This document shows, in pieces, positions 57,429 through 64,000 of a stretch of DNA of 64,000 nt. The stretch spans positions 124,001 through 188,000 of the forward strand of contig NZ_LR881183.1 in assembly GCF_904067545.1 (NCBI RefSeq), written 5' to 3'. Both the position numbers and the translations under genes were made by a program. Origin of the DNA: Thermococcus camini. GTDB taxonomy: Archaea; Methanobacteriota_B; Thermococci; Thermococcales; Thermococcaceae. Position 1 is the first letter of the stretch, and every line of letters starts with the position of its first letter. The notes beneath the pieces were generated by a model, which searched no databases, was not told the DNA's origin, and worked only from the letters and a program-made list of their open reading frames with translations.

Positions 57429-58382
57429 TCAAACCGTTCTGAGGAGCTCCCCGACCGTTCTCCTGACAGCCTCGTAGCTGTTGAGCCCCGGGCTCCAGCT
57501 GGTTTCCTTTGCCTTCTCTATGCTCAGGCGCATGAACTTGACGTCTCCCTTCCAGCCGCGGCCGCCGTCGACGCCGCCGGTGAACCTGAAGGTCGGATTA
57601 AGCCCCATCCCCTCGCTCACTATCTCCGCTATCTCCCTCACGGTTATCCAGTCGTCGTTGCCGAGGTTGTAGAAGTCGACCGTCTTGCCGCTTTTCCTGA
57701 AGTGCTCAAAGATGTGGAGCATGCCCTCAACGGTGTCGCTCACGTGGAGGTAGCTCTTCCTCTGAGTTCCATCTCCAAGTATCTCGAGCTCTTCGGGGTT
57801 CTTCCGGAGCTTGTTTATGAAGTCGTAGATTACCCCGTGGTTCGAGCGCTCGCCTATGATGTTGGCGAGGCGGAAGATCAGGGCCCTGAACCCGAATGTG
57901 TGGGCGTAGCCGCTGATCAGGGCTTCAGCCGCGAGCTTCGCCCCGCCGTAGACGCTTATCGGCTCGAGCGGGGCGTAGTCCTCGGGCGTTGGAATCACGG
58001 ACGCGTCGCCGTAGACTGTTGAGGACGAGGTGAAAACGAGGTACCTGGCGCTTGAACCCCTCATCGCGTTGAGCAGGTTGTAGGTTATCAGCACGTTGGT
58101 CTCGTAAAGGAGTTCAGGGCTCTGGGAGCCTATTCTAACCTCTGGGTTGGCGGCGAGGTGGAAGACTGCCTCCACACCATCAACGGCCTCCTCAACAATC
58201 TTCGGGTCCCTCATGTCGCCTTCAATGAATTCAAAGTGCTCGTTGTCGAGCCATCGTTTCAGATTGTCCAGGCTTCCAGCACTCAGGTCGTCCAGAACCC
58301 TGACTTCCCAGCCAAGCTCCATCAGCCTGTCCACCAGGTGTGAGCCTATGAAGCCCGCACCTCCCGTTACCAGGGCCTTCAT
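57429..58382 (-). CDS. galE: NAD-dependent sugar epimerase (UDP-glucose 4-epimerase type)
   Basis: A 317-residue extended short-chain dehydrogenase. GGAGFIGSHLVDRL is the NAD-binding glycine motif, LVFTSSSTVYGD the Ser region, and SVYGGAKLAAEALI the YxxxK catalytic pair. SYLHVSDTVEGMLHIFEHFR is typical of UDP-hexose 4-epimerases. It interconverts nucleotide hexoses, likely feeding N-glycan synthesis. ATG 58382 is preceded by GGTGGTG. Substrate specificity (Glc or GlcNAc) cannot be read. Confidence 0.88.
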   Translation of the reverse strand: MKALVTGGAGFIGSHLVDRLMELGWEVRVLDDLSAGSLDNLKRWLDNEHFEFIEGDMRDPKIVEEAVDGVEAVFHLAANPEVRIGSQSPELLYETNVLITYNLLNAMRGSSARYLVFTSSSTVYGDASVIPTPEDYAPLEPISVYGGAKLAAEALISGYAHTFGFRALIFRLANIIGERSNHGVIYDFINKLRKNPEELEILGDGTQRKSYLHVSDTVEGMLHIFEHFRKSGKTVDFYNLGNDDWITVREIAEIVSEGMGLNPTFRFTGGVDGGRGWKGDVKFMRLSIEKAKETSWSPGLNSYEAVRRTVGELLRTV

Positions 58383-58465
58383 TCGCACCACCAAACCTAT
58401 TGATGTGGTCAGGCTATTAAACTTTGGGGAAAAGTTTTTTGTATTCATCCACCGAAGTTAACCTC

Positions 58466-58870
58466 ATGGAAGTGTACCACCTCTCGATCCCGGAGCGGGA
58501 TGTCATTAAGGAACGGATAAGGGCGTACCTTATGTCCAGGGAGGACGTTCTCTTTGCTTACATTCACGGTTCTTTTCTGGAAGGCCGTCCTTTTAGAGAC
58601 ATAGACGTTGCGGTTTTCGTAAGGTCAAAACCGGGCCGTTTCTACGAGATGGAGCTTGAGGACGAGCTGTCCGGGTTAACCGGCTTTCCCCTTGATGTGA
58701 GACTGTTGAACGATGCTCCCGTGGAGTTCAGGTTTCACGTTATTGGTGGTGAGCTCCTCTTCAGCAGGGATGAAAGGGCCAGGTGTGACTTTGAAGAGAG
58801 AACCATGAGGGAATACCACGATTATTCCCGCTATCTCGAAATGTACCGGAGGGAGGCCCTTGGAATATGA
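58466..58870 (+). CDS. Minimal nucleotidyltransferase (MNT-type antitoxin), HEPN partner missing
   Basis: A 134-residue protein with the MNT active-site signature GSFLEGRPFRDIDVAVF (GS plus DxD) and a third acidic residue in PLDVRLLND. In HEPN-MNT modules this enzyme neutralises a HEPN RNase toxin, in characterised cases by modifying it with AMP. No HEPN gene is next to it, but the 75 bases following the TGA stop, in the same frame, resemble the end of one. No clear ribosome binding site; probably leaderless. Confidence 0.8.
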   Translation: MEVYHLSIPERDVIKERIRAYLMSREDVLFAYIHGSFLEGRPFRDIDVAVFVRSKPGRFYEMELEDELSGLTGFPLDVRLLNDAPVEFRFHVIGGELLFSRDERARCDFEERTMREYHDYSRYLEMYRREALGI

Positions 58871-58945
58871 TACGGAAAAAGTAACCTCGGGGACATTGAG
58901 GAGTTCCTCACGAGGATTGTGGAAATAATCAAATGGGGGGTGTGA
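58871..58945 (+). pseudogene. Probable C-terminal remnant of a HEPN-domain toxin gene
   Basis: Twenty-four codons follow the MNT stop without interruption and read YGKSNLGDIEEFLTRIVEII ending KWGV and TGA. NLGDIEEFLTRIVEII resembles the last helix of DUF86/HEPN proteins, normally the partner of an MNT. The rest of the HEPN gene is absent, as if removed by an internal deletion that left antitoxin and tail. The alternative is that the frame is a chance extension or that the MNT once was longer. Confidence 0.4.
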
Positions 58946-58946
58946 A

Positions 58947-59942
58947 ATGAAAGTCCTCATAATGGCCGGCGGCTACGCAACCAGACTCTGGCCCATAACC
59001 AAGGACAACCCGAAGGCCCTGCTTCCCGTCGGGAACAGGGTGATACTCGACTACATCCTGGGGAACGTTATGGAGCTGGAGCTCGAGACCTACATCTCAA
59101 CCAACCGCTTCTTTGAGGCCCACTTCCGCCCCTACGCCGAGAAGCACGGCGTGGGCCTTATAGTGGAGGACACCCTCCACGAGGAGGAGAAGCTCGGCAC
59201 GATAGGGGCCATGAAGAAGGCCGTGGAGGAGCTCGGCTCCGACGACTACCTCGTCATTGCCGGCGACAACCTCTTCTCCTTCTCCCTGACGGACTTTCTC
59301 AGGGCCTACGACGGCAGGACGCTGATAGCGGTCTACGACGTCGGCGACCTTAACCTGGCCAAGCGCTACGGTGTGGTGGTTCTTGAGGGTGACAGGGTAA
59401 TATCTTTTGAAGAGAAGCCGGCCCAGCCGCGCTCGACTCTCATAAGCACCGGTGTCTACGTCTTTCCAAAAGCCGTTATGGAGCGCATCGATGAGTACCT
59501 CTCCAACGGCAACCGCGATTCCCCTGGCTACTTCCTCCAGTGGCTCCTTGAGAGGGGCGAGCCGATAAAGGCCTACCGCTTCTCCGAGTACTGGTACGAC
59601 ATAGGCTCGGCCGACAGCTATCTCGAGGCCCTCAAGACCCTTCTGCGCGAGAGCCACGTCGAGGAGATTCAGATAAGCCCCTACGCCAAGATAATCCCGC
59701 CTGTCGTCATAAAGCGCGGTGCTAAAATACTCGGCCGCTCCATGATAGGCCCCTACGCATACATAGGCGAGAACTGCGTCATTGAGAACTCCGACGTCAG
59801 CGACTCCATAATCTTCAGGAACACCGTTATCAAAAACTCCACCATATGGCGCTCCATCATCGACGAGAAGTGCGAGATTAGGAACCTCGAGCTCAGGAAG
59901 AGCCTTGTCGGCGGGCACGCGAAGATACAGAGGGGTGAGTGA
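58947..59942 (+). CDS. Sugar-1-phosphate nucleotidyltransferase
   Basis: A 331-residue enzyme making a nucleotide sugar from NTP and sugar-1-phosphate. KVLIMAGGYATRLWPITKDN is the pyrophosphorylase signature, with KALLPVGNRVILDYIL and LVIAGDNLFSF following. The C-terminal third (YAKIIPPVVIKRGAKILGRS, IGPYAYIGENCVIENSDVSD) is a left-handed beta-helix. This is the archaeal GlmU/GalU/MPG1-like group; the sugar is not certain. It lies one base behind the HEPN-like remnant, with an SD of GGGGGGTG. It probably supplies donors for the surface glycosylation genes. Confidence 0.88.
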   Translation: MKVLIMAGGYATRLWPITKDNPKALLPVGNRVILDYILGNVMELELETYISTNRFFEAHFRPYAEKHGVGLIVEDTLHEEEKLGTIGAMKKAVEELGSDDYLVIAGDNLFSFSLTDFLRAYDGRTLIAVYDVGDLNLAKRYGVVVLEGDRVISFEEKPAQPRSTLISTGVYVFPKAVMERIDEYLSNGNRDSPGYFLQWLLERGEPIKAYRFSEYWYDIGSADSYLEALKTLLRESHVEEIQISPYAKIIPPVVIKRGAKILGRSMIGPYAYIGENCVIENSDVSDSIIFRNTVIKNSTIWRSIIDEKCEIRNLELRKSLVGGHAKIQRGE

Positions 59943-59967
59943 GACCCTACCTGTTTCGGGTGGGGTC
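59943..59967. repeat. 25-bp imperfect palindrome, copy 1
   Basis: GACCCTACC-TGTTTCG-GGTGGGGTC, starting directly after the stop of the nucleotidyltransferase gene. Arms match except for one position. The second copy begins exactly 75 bases further on. It could be an operator, a terminator-like hairpin, or part of a mobile or recombination site. Confidence 0.6.
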
Positions 59968-60017
59968 TACTTTTCTGGCCTTGTTGTGCATTAAATCGCA
60001 ACCCTTATTAACAACAG

Positions 60018-60042
60018 GACCATACCTGAAACAGGTGGGGTC
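60018..60042. repeat. 25-bp imperfect palindrome, copy 2, overlapping the ribosome binding site of the ATPase gene
   Basis: GACCATACC-TGAAACA-GGTGGGGTC, identical to copy 1 in 20 of 25 positions and with a more perfect core (ACCTGAAACAGGT). It ends two bases before the ATG at 60045 and includes its ribosome binding site GGTGGGG, so binding to DNA or folding of the RNA could control the gene. Confidence 0.6.
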
Positions 60043-60044
60043 TA

Positions 60045-61136
60045 ATGCTTTTTGACACTCGTCCAAAGGATTCAATGAATGAGGTTTTCGGAAGGAAAGC
60101 GGAATACTGGGAGCTGGTTGAGAAGATCGAAAACGGAAGGAACTTCTTCGTCATAACCGGCCCACGAAGGATTGGAAAAACCACCTTTCTCACCGCGGCG
60201 CTGAACGACCTTCACGAGAAGTACAAAATACCCCATATAATAATTGATGCAAGGACCATATCAACTGCCAATTCAAAGAACCCTCAGGGACAGATCGTGA
60301 GGGAGATTCTCAGCATTAAAAAGCATTCCCGAAAAGGGAAGCTCTCGAAAATAACGGATTCCGTTGAGGGTATCACCATTAAGGGGGTCAAACTAAAGCT
60401 CAGGAAGGACGAGGAGTACACTTTGCCGGATATCCTGAGGGAGCTCAACGACTCCAACGAGTTGCTCATAATAGCTTATGATGAGGCACAGTATTTCAGG
60501 TACGCGAACGAGGACTTCACAAAAACCCTCGCCTGGGTTTACGACAGGCTGCCCAACATAGTCACGATCGTGACAGGCTCGCAGGTGGGTGTTCTTGAGA
60601 ACTTTCTTAGATTCGATAACTACAAAGCGCCCCTCTACGGCAGGTACCATGTCAAGATACCCCTAGTGAGATTCACTCCGTCCCAGAGTTTCGAGTTTCT
60701 TGAGAGGGGCTTTGAGGAGTATGGACTGTCCCCTAATCCAAAGGAGATTCTCTCGGCCATCAAAGCCCTCGATGGAGTACCCGGCTGGCTAACCCACTAC
60801 GGTGCGGGCAGGGTTGATGGGAAGACCCACTGGGACGCCGTTCAGGAGGTTCTCATTGAGGCGGAGGGATATATCCAGTCGGAGTTTGAGGAACTGGACA
60901 GGGCTTCTCCGAGGTACAGAGCTATTATGGAAATCGTAGCGGGCATCACTTCCCGGAAGGATTCTGCTTCCTGGACCAAAATAAAGAACGCCCTTGAACT
61001 CCGGGAGGGCAGGGGGATCGATGACAAGAACCTTAACCTGCTCCTCAAAAAGCTCGTTAACTACGGCTTTCTGGAGCATGCGGGAAAGGAATACATCATC
61101 CCGGACCCGGTGATCAGGAGGCTCTTCCAGACGTGA
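60045..61136 (+). CDS. Archaeal ATPase_2-type P-loop ATPase
   Basis: A 363-residue STAND-related archaeal ATPase. Walker A is GPRRIGKTTFL (about residues 37-47), Walker B LLIIAYDEAQYF, and TIVTGSQVGVLENFLRF is the sensor motif. LALDGVPGWLTHYGAGR-like and the C-terminal winged-helix part (KNLNLLLKKLVNYGFLEHAG) fit the family with its DUF234-like tail. Many Thermococcales carry multiple copies of unknown role. The gene is preceded by two 25-bp palindromes, one covering its ribosome binding site, which suggests self-regulation. Confidence 0.85.
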   Translation: MLFDTRPKDSMNEVFGRKAEYWELVEKIENGRNFFVITGPRRIGKTTFLTAALNDLHEKYKIPHIIIDARTISTANSKNPQGQIVREILSIKKHSRKGKLSKITDSVEGITIKGVKLKLRKDEEYTLPDILRELNDSNELLIIAYDEAQYFRYANEDFTKTLAWVYDRLPNIVTIVTGSQVGVLENFLRFDNYKAPLYGRYHVKIPLVRFTPSQSFEFLERGFEEYGLSPNPKEILSAIKALDGVPGWLTHYGAGRVDGKTHWDAVQEVLIEAEGYIQSEFEELDRASPRYRAIMEIVAGITSRKDSASWTKIKNALELREGRGIDDKNLNLLLKKLVNYGFLEHAGKEYIIPDPVIRRLFQT

Positions 61137-61521
61137 TGTTTTCGGAGGACGTTAGAAGAAGTGAGGAGTGCCCCGTCGGAAAGGCTGGAGTTAGGTTCCA
61201 CTCTCTACAGACCTTCGCTATTAAATGCAATCCACGACCCTCACGAATCATGGACGCGTTATCAGTTCGGGTCCGCAGCCGGGTGAAGCTTTCGCTTCAG
61301 TCTCCCCCGCGAGACACTCCTCAAATACATGTAGTGTCTTTAACTATATAAACCTTTGCTTTTATTTATGGCAAAATTTTTTTGAAACGGTTCGAAATAA
61401 TTTCTCCCGGGGGTTCTCGCCCACCTCGACGAGGACGTGCGAAACGTGGCGGCTGCGCAACGCTTTTATTACTCTACGATGGTAGTGAACTGTGGGATAA
61501 TCCGGGTAAGAGGGGACTTTA
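61137..61521. other. Intergenic region, 385 bases, with tandem hairpins
   Basis: No convincing gene. Two adjacent perfect hairpins lie at 61284-61315: TGAAGC-TTTC-GCTTCA and GTCTC-CCCCGC-GAGAC. A TATA-like ACTATATAAAC sits at about 61341-61351, a run of seven T at 61368-61374, and a further GC-rich stretch (61405-61465) can form small hairpins (CCTCGACGAGG). The minus strand over 61362-61510 reads as an open frame with a protein-like stretch (HVSHVLVEVGENPREKLF), perhaps a remnant. The final 20 bases hold GAGGGG, the ribosome binding site of the next gene. Confidence 0.35.
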
Positions 61522-63880
61522 ATGGGACGGAGGATGTCTGAAATAGAATCCTTTCTGCACATCATCGTCGAGCCCAAGTTCGCAGCCCCTATCGTAACCG
61601 CTATCGCCCTCGCCTTCAGGCTCATCCCCCTGCGCTTTGAGTACCTCCTCGGCTACGATCCATACTTCCACCTCGCCTACATAAGGTACGCTCTGGAGAA
61701 GGGTGAGTGGGTGAACTTCATTACCTGTGCTGGAGGGCCGTACGGGTACCAGATCTCCAGGTTTCACCCCCTCGGCCTGTGGATGACGCCCGCTTACTTC
61801 TATAAACTCCTCTCTCCCTTCGGAGTTTCGCTCTACAACGCCTTCAGGATAACGCCGGTTGTATTCGGCGTCCTGACCGTGCTGTTCACATACCTCGCCG
61901 TGCTGAGGCTATACGGTAAGAGGGAGGCCTTTCTCTCGGCGTTTTTCCTGGCGGTGAGCTTCGGCCACGTCTTCCGCTCGATGGCCGGCTACTACCGCGG
62001 CGACAACTACATGCTCTTCCTCTACAGCGCGGCTCTCCTTGGAACCGCCGTTCCCCTCTCCCTCAGGGAGCCCCGGTGGAGGAACGTCCGGCTGGCCCTC
62101 TACCTCCTGCCCGGGATCTTCGCCGGCCTTTCCGCGGCCTTCTGGCAGGCATACTACCCCATATTTGCACTCGTTGCCGCTAACGCCCTGTTTCTCGCGA
62201 TTGGCGGTTTCCTCCTCGGGAGGGAGAAATATCTACGGGATTCGCTTGCCCTCCTGCTCTCTCTGGCCATCGGTGCCCTCTTGGCCAACTCACTCGGCTC
62301 ACACCTCGGCTACGGCATGGTGGGCTCAACCCACTGGCTCGGTATCAAGCTGGCCGAGGAGCTTGGGGTCCGCTTCGGGTTCATCGGGGACCTGTTCCTC
62401 CTCTTGTACCTCAAATACGCCATTCCCCTTGCCTTGGCCTCTGTCATCGCCCTGGCGATCCTCTCCAGATTCGTCCGTGATAGAAAACAGAGGGCTCTGG
62501 TAGTTCTCATCGGGACGACCGCGGCGCTCTGGCTGGCTGTTCGGTACTACGGTGTCATAAACGGGGCCCTCCTCCGCATCTTCCCCGAGAGCCCGATAGC
62601 CGAGACCCAGAGGACTGCCTTCGATGACTTGTGGGAGGCCTATGGCATCTCGGGGCTTCTCGTGCCGCTCTTCATCATCCGCTTCCTCAGGCGCCCCAGA
62701 CCCGCCGATTTCCTCCTTCTGGGAACCGCACTCGTCATGCTGTCGATGGCCGTCGTCTGGACCCGGTTCCTCTTCATATCCTCCCTCGCAGTAGCCACCA
62801 TGGCCGGCATCGGGCTGGTGGCCCTTCACGATACGGCTGGTGCTCTGGCAGGGGGGATCCCTGATAACAAACGGGGATGGCTCTCCGCTGCCCTCTCCCT
62901 GCTCCTCATCGGCGTCCCCTTAGTTCCGGCCTACCAGGGGCTGAACACAACGCTGAGTGTTCATCCTTTCATGACCTCCGGTTGGGAGTCAGCGCTGACT
63001 TACCTTGGTGAGATCTCCAGTCCCAACGACGTCGTCCTAACATGGTGGGACCAGGGCCACTGGGTGACCTACTACTCCATGAGATCTCCTGTTGCACAGG
63101 GTAGCCCCAGTGGGTGGGTGGCCAAGTATTATCTGGGACTGGTGAATGAGAATGGTCTGATGAAGCTCGGCGTTGATTACGTCATCGTCTCCTACGACAC
63201 CCTGATGAAGTTCGGGGCGGTTATGGAGACGGCAGGGGTCTCCCCGGGCGAGTACGGCCTAGTGGTGCTTCACAGGGTGCCCTCCCGTGGATCGATCCTC
63301 ATTTTCTCCGGCGGCCCCTACTCTGTGATGGCCGTTCCGGGGGAGGATAGGTGGGACGTCAAGGTGGACATCGGTGGACGCTTCGTGATTCCCTCGCGGG
63401 TCTTTGTTGAGGTCGGGGGAGACTGGACGAGGTGGCCCTCTCGGGCCGCCCCACCGCCGACGTCTATGTTTACATTAACCTGAACTACGGCTACGCAGTC
63501 CTTATGAACTGGAAAGCTTTCAATACAACCCTCGCAAGGCTGATGTTTACCGATGACTATCCCGGAAACTACACCCCCGTGTACTCGGACGGCGGCTACG
63601 TGAAGATATTCCGCTTTGAGCACCCGAACGTCGCCGTTGCCTCGGAGAACGGCTCCATCGTTCTCAGGTTCACCAACGCCACCGGGACAGGCCTCGGGCT
63701 CTACGGCTACCTCGACAACGGCACGCTCGTCTTCAAGAAGTGGTACGGCGTCGGTGGGATGGATTCCTTTGTTCTCCCCGCCGACATCAACGGAAGCGTC
63801 GTCGTGAGGTACGTCTACGTCCGGAAGAAGACCGTTCTTGACAGGGGGTTTTCAGGATTGATGATGTGCCGTCTGGATAA
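61522..63880 (+). CDS. aglB: Oligosaccharyltransferase AglB copy 2, interrupted by two single-base frameshifts
   Basis: A second STT3-family transferase, about 785 residues if both frameshifts are repaired. Motifs: FEYLLGYDPYFHLAYIRYAL in loop 1, YYRGDNYMLFLYSAALLG, and VLTWWDQGHWVTYYS in the C-terminal domain. At 63431-63432 the frame breaks; adding one G restores TRVALSGRPTADVYVYINLN, collinear with copy 1. At 63844-63848 (five G) a sixth G would give LDRGVFRIDDVPSG and a stop at 63880, again like copy 1. As written the frame stops at 63483. Either a recently decayed gene or, more likely, homopolymer errors in the sequence. Confidence 0.85.
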
Positions 63881-64000
63881 AGTTCTGTAATCTCCCGAGC
63901 TCCTTTCTGCATTTCTCCAGTTCATCTTGAAGGCTCTTGATGAGGGCATCCTTTTGTTCCACCTCCCTTTCCAGGGAGTTTATCGTGTTGATCATCTCGA
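63852..64000 (-). CDS. C-terminal end of a coiled-coil protein (partial)
   Basis: The window edge cuts the gene; the last approximately 49 residues are visible. They read as a heptad-patterned coiled coil (INTINSLEREVEQKDALIKS, LQDELEKCRKELGRLQNF) ending IQTAHHQS and TGA at 63852-63854. It converges with the AglB copy 2 gene and would overlap its repaired end by 29 bases. No family can be given from this fragment. Confidence 0.6.
   Translation of the reverse strand, partial: EMINTINSLEREVEQKDALIKSLQDELEKCRKELGRLQNFIQTAHHQS

Overview
The window reads as a chromosomal segment of a hyperthermophilic euryarchaeon of the order Thermococcales, most likely Thermococcus. Evidence: a TrmB-family sugar regulator next to a maltodextrin ABC transporter and a pullulan hydrolase, a Pyrococcus-type glycogen synthase, archaeal RNase P protein 2, an archaeal class I CCA-adding enzyme, a cobalamin-dependent ribonucleotide reductase, two AglB oligosaccharyltransferases, GGTGA-type ribosome binding sites and TTTAWATA-type TATA boxes. 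I see no rRNA, tRNA, CRISPR array, transposase or intein.

Layout. 1-6.3 kb: maltodextrin uptake (permease and binding protein), pullulan hydrolase, the regulator TrmBL1/Tgr and glycogen synthase. A near-consensus Thermococcales glycolytic motif (TGM) sits in the promoter of the binding-protein gene and a second one directly before a GH57 gene at 22.6 kb. 6.4-11.9 kb: an orphan solute-binding-like protein with an S-layer-type C-terminal domain, RNase P protein 2, a radical SAM protein and a membrane protein. 11.7-14.9 kb: an AT-richer two-gene unit, an SF2 helicase followed by a zinc-finger/DUF655-like protein. 15-18.2 kb: ileS, followed by an approximately 500-base non-coding stretch with strong potential RNA structure. 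18.7-21.3 kb: a secreted beta-rich protein and a membrane-anchored Ig-like protein. 21.3-34 kb: mostly housekeeping (DMT transporter, GH57, cca, ATPase, thpR, phosphoribosyltransferase, nrdJ, HAD phosphatase, ferritin-like protein), interrupted at 27.9-29.1 kb by a three-gene cassette that looks like a bacteriocin precursor plus two tiny membrane proteins.

34-48 kb is a cell-surface glycosylation and surface-protein region: a GT39-type transferase, AglB, two GT4 and one GT2 glycosyltransferases, a cysteine-containing, sequon-rich surface protein, a small anchored protein and a GT-C-like membrane protein ending in the same S-layer-type domain as the orphan binding protein. 48-57.4 kb is a cell-envelope region: a DUF1616 protein, a secreted protein with a sorting-type C-terminus, and a six-gene overlapping operon (DUF4129-like, DUF4350, MoxR ATPase, DUF58, membrane protein, archaeosortase). 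The archaeosortase ends tail-to-tail with the gene for its probable substrate. 57.4-64 kb returns to sugar-nucleotide and glycan genes (epimerase, nucleotidyltransferase, a second AglB that is frameshifted twice), with a minimal nucleotidyltransferase antitoxin whose HEPN partner appears deleted and an ATPase gene preceded by two 25-bp palindromes exactly 75 bp apart.

The unifying theme is the cell surface: import and hydrolysis of alpha-glucans under one regulator, N-glycosylation, S-layer-type proteins and archaeosortase processing. The strongest candidates for undescribed biology are the archaeosortase/MoxR operon with its single neighbouring substrate, the bacteriocin-like cassette, the helicase/DUF655-like pair, and the C-terminal domain shared by three otherwise unrelated surface proteins.
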